Positions 58,900 through 64,000 of a stretch of DNA of 64,000 nt are shown piece by piece. Below the pieces are notes generated by a model, which saw only the letters and a program-made list of their open reading frames with translations, made no database searches and was not told the DNA's origin. The DNA lies in the NCBI RefSeq assembly GCF_018130695.1, contig NZ_JAFCJX010000020.1, positions 62,001 to 126,000 on the forward strand, given 5' to 3'. Within the stretch, counting starts at the first letter, position 1. Each line of letters opens with the position of its first letter. A program made the position numbers and the translations under genes. This DNA comes from Bradyrhizobium jicamae. Its GTDB lineage: Bacteria; Pseudomonadota; Alphaproteobacteria; Rhizobiales; Xanthobacteraceae.

Positions 58900-60267
58900 T
58901 TACTTGCGGACGCAGATCACACGGACGACAGCGGCCTTGGCATCAGATGATCCGCCTGCAGCGGTCACGTCTCGCGCTTTGAGGAAATCGCGCACGGTGT
59001 TGGCCGACACCAGCGTCGCCTGTGCGGCCGGCGCAGCATTCGCAGGCCCCGCGACCAGCACCGGCTTCAGCAAGGCGATGCCGGCGAACTTGCCATCATT
59101 GTCGAGCGCAGCAGCGCCGGAGAAGCCGATCGCCGGTGGCGGCGACAACGCGGTATCGATGCCGGCCTGCGCAATCGAGGCCTTGACGGTGCTTGCGGCC
59201 GCGCCGCCGCCCTGGCTGTGCGGATCGGCTATGCCGGTGACGTCCAGCGCAGTCTTCGTGCTGCCTCCTGCAAGAGTGAGCGGCTTCAAGGCGCGTGCGC
59301 CGTAGATGCGCAGCAGCGCGAGGTCATGCTCCTTGTCTTCGGCGACGCGGTCGGCATTGCCATAGCCCGGGATCGTCAGCGCGAGGCAGTCATCGGTCAC
59401 GATGCGGTCCGTGACGATGGCGCCGTCCTCGCTCACCACGACGCCGGTGCCGTATTCCACCATCTTGCGCGGTGGTGGACCGGCAACAGGGCCCGATGGA
59501 AACGCGGTGAACGCGCTCGACATCGCGATCACGACCGGCTCAACGGTATTTTCCATCGCCTGGTCGTAGAGGATGGTGAGGATACGTACCTCGTCGCCCT
59601 TGAGGGTGCCGCGCAGATAAAACTTCTTCAGGCCCTGCAGGCCCGACAGCACGAAGAAGTCCGGCTTCACCACCGTGTAGTCGACGGTGCGGCCGGCGGC
59701 CTTCTTTTCGCGATCGGCGAGCTTTGCGGTGGTTGGGCCCGCCTCCTTGGACCGCGTCAGCAGAACCTGGACGGTGCCTGTCGGCGACGTCCATCGCGCG
59801 CCGTTGGCGTCGCTGGTGAGTTGCGGCACCAGCTTGGTCGGAATGCCCAGTCGCGCGCCGGTGGCAGGCTCGGTGACGATCTTCCAGCCGACACTGTCCT
59901 GCCATTTCCGCGCGGTGTCGGCGAGCGCGCCGCGCTCCTGCGGATTGAGCACACCGGTCGGCTTGCCGCCGCGGTTCTTCTGGAATTCCTTGATCGCGTT
60001 GACCATGCGCTCGCTGACGTCACCGGTGATGGCGCCGTTGTATTCGCCGACCCAGGCGAGGTCGGATTGCAGCGCCAGCCGCTCGGTCTGCGCCATCGCA
60101 TTGGCGGTATCCTCGGGCTTCTGCAGCGCGGGGCGGATCGGAACGGTGGTGACGGTCTTGGGCTTGGTCCCGCCGGTCGCCGGCGGCGTCATCTGGGCCT
60201 GCGCGGTGCTCATGGCGGCCAGCATCGTGACCGCAAGCAACGATGTTGCCGAAAGCATCAATCTCAT
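58900..60267 (-). CDS. secreted trypsin-fold protein with peptidoglycan-binding-like domain, catalytic His missing
   Basis: A 455-residue exported protein with a signal peptide (about 23 residues, ending AQA-QM). Residues ~75-125 (NGAITGDVSERMVNAIKEFQKNR...GVLNPQERGAL) look like a peptidoglycan-binding domain. The last ~190 residues follow the trypsin/DegP core: GTGVVVSEDGAIVTDRIV, AEDKEHDLALLRI and IGFSGAAALDNDGKFAGIAL. The Asp and the G-x-S-G serine are present, but where the catalytic His should be (IvTn-HV) the sequence reads IVTDRIV, so proteolysis is doubtful. The start MRLMLS follows family-like signal composition. Confidence 0.8.
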   Translation of the reverse strand: MRLMLSATSLLAVTMLAAMSTAQAQMTPPATGGTKPKTVTTVPIRPALQKPEDTANAMAQTERLALQSDLAWVGEYNGAITGDVSERMVNAIKEFQKNRGGKPTGVLNPQERGALADTARKWQDSVGWKIVTEPATGARLGIPTKLVPQLTSDANGARWTSPTGTVQVLLTRSKEAGPTTAKLADREKKAAGRTVDYTVVKPDFFVLSGLQGLKKFYLRGTLKGDEVRILTILYDQAMENTVEPVVIAMSSAFTAFPSGPVAGPPPRKMVEYGTGVVVSEDGAIVTDRIVTDDCLALTIPGYGNADRVAEDKEHDLALLRIYGARALKPLTLAGGSTKTALDVTGIADPHSQGGGAAASTVKASIAQAGIDTALSPPPAIGFSGAAALDNDGKFAGIALLKPVLVAGPANAAPAAQATLVSANTVRDFLKARDVTAAGGSSDAKAAVVRVICVRK

Positions 60268-60359
60268 GACAAATCCGGGGGGATCAGGGCCATTGACGTC
60301 CACGCAATTAAGCACATCTGCTTGGTCGGCAACAACCGTGCCCCGGTTCAGGTTCTCAG

Positions 60360-60463
60360 ACCCTCATCCTGAGGAGCGGCGCAAGCCGCGTCTCGAAGGA
60401 CGAGGCCACGGACGGGGCCGCATGGTTCGAGACGCGCGTTCCGCGCTCCTCACCATGAGGGTC
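60360..60463. repeat. dispersed palindromic repeat (family C)
   Basis: GACCCTCATCCTGAGGAGCG ... GCGCTCCTCACCATGAGGGTC, with inner arms CGTCTCGAAGG / GGTTCGAGACG. A long inverted repeat typical of Bradyrhizobium spacers, ending a few bases before the MoeB-like gene. Confidence 0.85.
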
Positions 60464-60486
60464 GAGAGTTAAGGACTGACAAGACG

Positions 60487-61290
60487 ATGCTGAGTGCCGA
60501 CGAACTCGAACGCTATGCCCGCCACATCGTGCTGCGCGACGTCGGCGGCCCCGGGCAGAAGGCACTGAAGGAAGCTTCCGTGCTGGTGATCGGCGCCGGC
60601 GGGCTCGGCGCACCCGCGCTGATGTATCTGGCGGCGGCTGGTGTCGGCACGCTCGGCGTGGTCGATGACGACATCGTCTCGCTGTCCAATTTGCAGCGCC
60701 AGGTGATCCATACGACGCCCGACATCGGCAAGCGCAAGGTCGACAGCGCCGCCGAGCAGATCCACGCGCTCAATCCGCATGTCCATTTCGAGGCGCATGC
60801 GGCGCGGCTCGATGCGAAGAATGCGATGGCGCTGATCTCGGGTTACGATCTCGTGCTCGATGGTTCCGACAATTTCGAGACCCGCTATCTGGTCTCCGAT
60901 GCCTGCTTCCTCGCCGGCAAACCATTGATCACCGCGGCGCTCGGCCAGTTCGACGGCTCGCTGACCACGATCCGCGCCCATGAGACCAATGAGAAGGGCG
61001 AGTTCAATCCGACCTATCGCTGCCTGTTCCCCGAAGCGCCGCCGCCGGGCACGGTGCCGGCCTGCGCGGAGGCCGGCGTGATGGGCGCGCTCGCCGGGAT
61101 TCTCGGCTCGATGATGGCGCTGGAGGCGATCCGCGAGATCGTCGGGTTTGGCGAGAGCCTGGTCGGGCGCCTGCTGATGGTCGATGCGCGCGCGATGCGG
61201 TTCGAGACGCTGCGTTACGCGCGCGATCCGCAGAATCCGCTCAATGGTGATGCGCCTGCGATCACCGATTTGAGCGGACACGCGCTTTAG
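60487..61290 (+). CDS. moeB: MoeB/ThiF/HesA-family adenylyltransferase without the zinc cysteines
   Basis: A 267-residue E1-like enzyme. SVLVIGAGGLGAPALMYLAAAGVG binds ATP, LSNLQRQVIH carries the catalytic Arg, and DGSDNFETRYLVSD holds the metal Asp. It would adenylate the C-terminus of MoaD or ThiS. In standard MoeB two CxxC pairs hold zinc; here the C-terminal pair (usual RDPxCPVCG) reads RDPQNPLNG and the first pair is also absent. The rhodanese domain of some homologues is missing. MoeB or ThiF cannot be separated by sequence alone. Confidence 0.88.
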   Translation: MLSADELERYARHIVLRDVGGPGQKALKEASVLVIGAGGLGAPALMYLAAAGVGTLGVVDDDIVSLSNLQRQVIHTTPDIGKRKVDSAAEQIHALNPHVHFEAHAARLDAKNAMALISGYDLVLDGSDNFETRYLVSDACFLAGKPLITAALGQFDGSLTTIRAHETNEKGEFNPTYRCLFPEAPPPGTVPACAEAGVMGALAGILGSMMALEAIREIVGFGESLVGRLLMVDARAMRFETLRYARDPQNPLNGDAPAITDLSGHAL

Positions 61291-61297
61291 CTTTTGG

Positions 61298-61342
61298 GCA
61301 TGATCTTTTCGGAAAACCGCTTCACACTTTTCCGGATCATGC
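61298..61342. repeat. dispersed palindromic repeat, family A
   Basis: GCATGATC ... GGAAAACCG ... CACTTTTCCGGATCATGC between the convergent MoeB-like and Cys-rich genes; likely doubles as a transcription end. Confidence 0.85.
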
Positions 61343-61343
61343 T

Positions 61344-61772
61344 CTAATCAGAGTCCGCGATCTGCTTCTCGAAGTCGGATGCATTCGGGATGTCCGTCAT
61401 CACCTGCGGGCAGCGGAAGCACGCTTCCTTGCCTTCCTGACGGAACCAGCGGCAGGTCGAGCGGATCTGGCAGGCGGGCAGTGCGTTGACGACTGCCGGG
61501 ACGCCGGCAACGATTCGCTGTGCCAGAGCGCAGGAGTTGTCCTTGAAATGCTTGCAGCCGCCGTTGGCGCAGGGCGCCGCAATGCGGAAAAGTTCGGTGG
61601 GCTTCGCGGGTCCCGAGAGGGACAGCAGCTTCTCGGTCACCGGCAGAGCTTCGGTGAGATAGCCGACCCGATGCTCTTCCGGCGTGCCGGTCATCACGCC
61701 AAAGATGCGGGCGCCGTCGGCATTCGCCGGTGCGCTGGGACAGTCGATCTGCTTGCGTGGTTCGTCGGACAT
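61344..61772 (-). CDS. eight-cysteine protein of unknown function
   Basis: A 142-residue soluble protein. Its cysteines sit in paired motifs: CANGGCKHF, NSCALAQRIV, PACQIRSTCRWF and EACFRCPQVMTD, plus one near the N-terminus (DCPSAP). This spacing suggests a bound iron-sulphur cluster or zinc, but no family with a known role is recognised. It ends next to a family-A repeat. The gene directly upstream on the same strand (118 bp away) is a small leader-peptide-like gene, so the two may act together. Confidence 0.7.
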   Translation of the reverse strand: MSDEPRKQIDCPSAPANADGARIFGVMTGTPEEHRVGYLTEALPVTEKLLSLSGPAKPTELFRIAAPCANGGCKHFKDNSCALAQRIVAGVPAVVNALPACQIRSTCRWFRQEGKEACFRCPQVMTDIPNASDFEKQIADSD

Positions 61773-61890
61773 GAAACCCTCTATTTCGCTGCTGGTGCAG
61801 TGTGAGCTGCCTCTGAATGAAAAGGCGTCCGAGGCGACGTCCGGCGCGCTATGTGCCGAACGCCATCCCGTCTCTGCGATGACGCTGAGT

Positions 61891-62118
61891 TCACTTCATC
61901 GTTGAGAGAGCCTGCAGCGCAGAAAGAGGGCTGGAAGGCTCCACCGGGTAGAGACCCCAGATGGTGCCCGTGCCGATCTTTATGCTTGCATTCGCACTTT
62001 CGGTGAGCTTCACCGCGAACCCGGCTGCGACGGTTTCGAGCTGATCCGGGGTGAGCCGGACCGGCGCTTCGAGGGTCTCATCGACCGACTGTAGGGACTT
62101 CGCTTCGGATTTCTTCAT
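61891..62118 (-). CDS. small peptide with a bacteriocin/RiPP-like leader
   Basis: A 75-residue protein. Residues 18-34 (EAPVRLTPDQLETVAAG) have the 'L-T-x-x-q-L-e-x-V-a-x-G' form typical of leaders cut after a double-Gly-like site in ribosomally made peptides. The following part (FAVKLTESANASIKIGTGTI ...) has no Cys, is neutral and ends SALQALSTMK. AGGAGATGG lies well placed before the ATG. Neither a transporter nor a standard modifying enzyme is in view; a Cys-rich protein gene follows downstream. It may equally be a small cytoplasmic protein. Confidence 0.6.
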   Translation of the reverse strand: MKKSEAKSLQSVDETLEAPVRLTPDQLETVAAGFAVKLTESANASIKIGTGTIWGLYPVEPSSPLSALQALSTMK

Positions 62119-62268
62119 CTGTCCATCTCCTGTCGCGAGGCGAAGGGGTCATCCGCTTCGACTGCGCAGGGACGTTAAGGACGGACGGGACGAGGTACCG
62201 TGATGTTTCTCACGGAAAAGAAGTTGGCGCACCGGCCTCATGGAGAGCCGGTGCGTGATCTGCGCCAC

Positions 62269-63270
62269 TCAGGACGCCGGCTTTTCACTGTCCATGTGCT
62301 TGAGATGCTCTTCCGGATAGCGCCCGCCCGAGGCAACGCCGGGCGGAAACGCTCTTGCCAGTGCGACGAGATGCGCATCCGCCAGCTTCACGTCGAGCGC
62401 GCCAAGCGCTTCGGTCAGCCGCTCGCGCCGCCGTGCGCCGACCAGCGGCACGATGTCCTTGCCCTGTGCCGCGACCCAGGAGATCGCCACCTGCGCCGGC
62501 GAGGCGCCGACCTCGGCGGCGATGGCGCGCAGCCGATCGGCAAGCGCGAGGTTGGCGTCGATATTGCCGGCCTGGAAGCGCGGGCTGAGCAGGCGGAAAT
62601 CCTTTGCTTCTGCGCGGTCCTTCGACCAATGGCCGCTGATCAGCCCGCGCGCCAGCACGCCATAGGCCGTGATGCCGATGCCGAGCTCGCGGCAGGTTTT
62701 CAGGATGTCGCTCTCGATGCCGCGCGAGATCAGCGAGTATTCGATCTGCAGATCGGCGATCGGATGCACGGCGTGCGCGCGGCGGATGGTCTCGGAGCCG
62801 ACCTCGGAGAGGCCGATGTGACGGATCCAGCCGGCCTTGATCATATCGGCCATCGCGCCAATCGTCTCCTCGATGGGAACGCCGGGATCGAGCCGCGCCG
62901 GACGATAGATGTCGATGTGATCGACACGCAGCCGCTGCAGCGAATAGGCGACGAAATTCTTCACCGCGGCCGGCCGACTGTCATAGCCGAGAAATCCGCG
63001 TTGCGGATCGCGCAGCGCGCCGAACTTGACGCTGATCCGCAGATTGTCGCGGTTGCGGCCAGCGAGCGCCTCGCCGATCAGCATCTCGTTGTGGCCCATG
63101 CCGTAGAAATCGCCGGTGTCGAGCAGCGTGATGCCGGCCTCGAGCGCGGCGTGGATGGTGGCGATGCTCTCGCTGCGATCGGTTGGTCCGTAGAAATCCG
63201 ACATGCCCATGCAGCCGAGGCCGAGTGTCGAGACGACGGGGCCGGTGGAACCGAGTTTGCGCGCGTCCAT
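62269..63270 (-). CDS. aldo/keto reductase (AKR13-like)
   Basis: A 333-residue TIM-barrel reductase. LGLGCMGMSDFYGPTD is the family start, LLDTGDFYGMGHNEMLIGEAL holds the catalytic Asp and Tyr, VKFGAL the Lys, and IRHIGLSEVGSETIRRAHAVHPIADLQIEYS the substrate side. The catalytic His segment, often YxxH, reads DIYRPARLDP here. It reduces carbonyls with NADPH. The start MDARKLGS is 29 codons inside the longer frame and is chosen by family length. A LysR gene is divergent from it and may control it. Confidence 0.92.
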   Translation of the reverse strand: MDARKLGSTGPVVSTLGLGCMGMSDFYGPTDRSESIATIHAALEAGITLLDTGDFYGMGHNEMLIGEALAGRNRDNLRISVKFGALRDPQRGFLGYDSRPAAVKNFVAYSLQRLRVDHIDIYRPARLDPGVPIEETIGAMADMIKAGWIRHIGLSEVGSETIRRAHAVHPIADLQIEYSLISRGIESDILKTCRELGIGITAYGVLARGLISGHWSKDRAEAKDFRLLSPRFQAGNIDANLALADRLRAIAAEVGASPAQVAISWVAAQGKDIVPLVGARRRERLTEALGALDVKLADAHLVALARAFPPGVASGGRYPEEHLKHMDSEKPAS

Positions 63271-63387
63271 GATTGTTCTCCGCGAAAGGCGAGCTGAAGC
63301 GTCGCCGAAAGCCGAGGCGGATATGCGCCGTTTTGATTGCAGCGATAAGCTGGACAATCATGAATAGCGTGTTCTATATGCCGAACA
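63271..63387. promoter_or_regulatory. divergent promoter region between the aldo/keto reductase and LysR genes
   Basis: 117 bp between two divergent start codons, AT-richer near 63340-63380. LysR proteins normally bind such regions at T-N11-A sites; I see AT-rich candidates but no single clear box. Confidence 0.4.
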
Positions 63388-64000
63388 ATGCAAGATTTTG
63401 ACCTTCGCGATCTCGATGCCTTCGTGGCGGTGGCGCGCACGCGCAATTTTCGCCGTGCCGCGGTGGAGCAGGGCGTCTCCGTCTCCAGCCTCAGCCAGCG
63501 CCTGCGCGACATGGAGGAGCGGCTCGGCGTCCGCCTGATGAACCGCACCACCCGCAGCGTCGCGTTGACCGAGGCCGGCGAGCTGCTGCTCGCGCGCGTC
63601 GGGCCGGCGATGGCCGATGTCGCGGGCGCGCTCGACCAGGTGCGCGGCTTGCGCGACGTGCCGTCGGGCCGGTTGCGCATCAACGCGCCGCCGCCGGCGA
63701 TCGATTTGGTGCTGGCGCCGATGATCGCGCCGTTCCTCGCCAAGCATCCGCAGATCGATCTGGAGATCGTCGCTGACAGCGCCTTCGTGGACATCGTCGC
63801 CCAAGGCTTTGATGCCGGCGTCCGCTATGGCGAGCATCTGGCGCAGGACATGATCGCGGTGTCGCTCGGCGCGCCGCAACGCTACGCCGTGGTGGCCTCG
63901 AGCGCGTATGTGGCCAAGCACGGCCGCCCCAAGCATCCGAAGGAATTGCTCGACTATCCCTGTATCCGCACCCGCTTCGGCAGCGGTGCGATGCTGGACT
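63388..64000 (+). CDS. LysR-family transcriptional regulator (3' end outside window)
   Basis: The first 204 residues of a LysR protein. The HTH is residues 1-60 (MQDFDLRDLDAFVAVARTRN, FRRAAVEQGVSVSSLSQRLR, then MEERLGVRLMNRTTRSV), followed by the LysR ligand domain (GRLRINAPPPAIDLVLAPMI). It is divergent from the aldo/keto reductase gene, its likely target. The ATG at 63388 gives the canonical start; the reading frame stays open to the window end. Confidence 0.95.
   Translation, partial: MQDFDLRDLDAFVAVARTRNFRRAAVEQGVSVSSLSQRLRDMEERLGVRLMNRTTRSVALTEAGELLLARVGPAMADVAGALDQVRGLRDVPSGRLRINAPPPAIDLVLAPMIAPFLAKHPQIDLEIVADSAFVDIVAQGFDAGVRYGEHLAQDMIAVSLGAPQRYAVVASSAYVAKHGRPKHPKELLDYPCIRTRFGSGAMLD

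Noticed and set aside
61344..61772. Ferredoxin or NifQ for the Cys-rich protein
   Set aside because: The cysteine spacing does not fit CxxCxxCxxxCP ferredoxins, and NifQ-like motifs are absent.

Overview
The window looks like chromosomal DNA of a Bradyrhizobium species or a very close relative (inference). The evidence is GC-rich sequence, the alphaproteobacterial block rnd / lptC-lptA-lptB-rpoN-hpf-ptsN, the blocks aroA-cmk-rpsA and trpF-trpB-trpA-accD-folC, the addAB and ubiE-ubiB-coaBC-dut clusters, a DivL-type kinase, a ROSE-like RNA thermometer before a small heat-shock gene, and several families of dispersed palindromic repeats of the kind that fill Bradyrhizobium intergenic regions.

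Layout. 1-2.2 kb: accessory edge with the tail of a membrane acyltransferase and two toxin-antitoxin pairs. 2.2-12 kb: an MFS exporter, then the core LPS-transport / sigma-54 / nitrogen-PTS block, in which lptA is present as two tandem copies. 12-17 kb: a TetR-controlled three-gene module (SDR, saccharopine-dehydrogenase-like protein, acyl-CoA ligase) with strong operators. 17-25 kb: heat-shock pair Hsp20/DUF1150 under a thermosensor-like leader, the phosphate-regulated glycerol-3-phosphate importer ugpBAEC with a Pho box, a class III CoA transferase, and the ohr/ohrR peroxide pair with two operators. 25-33 kb: GIY-YIG protein, tRNA-Ala, FYDLN protein, aroA, a two-gene nucleotidyltransferase cassette inserted before cmk, rpsA, sppA, ihfB. 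33-40 kb: lapA, trpF-trpB, a DUF559 nuclease gene framed by inverted palindromic repeats, trpA, accD, folC. 40-53 kb: trxA, addAB recombination nuclease, MurU/AmgK-type sugar recycling proteins with TsaE, and divL. 53-59 kb: dut, coaBC with an extra N-terminal ribbon-helix-helix domain, ubiB, ubiE, mutM. 59-64 kb: a protease-like protein lacking its catalytic histidine, a MoeB/ThiF protein, a leader-peptide-like small ORF with a Cys-rich partner, an aldo/keto reductase and the start of a LysR regulator.

Most striking signals. (1) CoaBC carries a FitA-like DNA-binding domain, and a perfect 13+13 bp palindrome sits 14 bp before its start codon, suggesting that a coenzyme A enzyme represses its own operon. 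(2) A DUF559 (Vsr-like) nuclease gene exactly fills the space between two inverted copies of a palindromic repeat inside the trp operon, while an empty pair of the same repeat lies at about 15.1 kb. This resembles a REP element with its own mobilising nuclease. (3) A peptide with a bacteriocin-type leader lies upstream of an eight-cysteine protein. (4) A nucleotidyltransferase cassette is wedged into the aroA-cmk operon.
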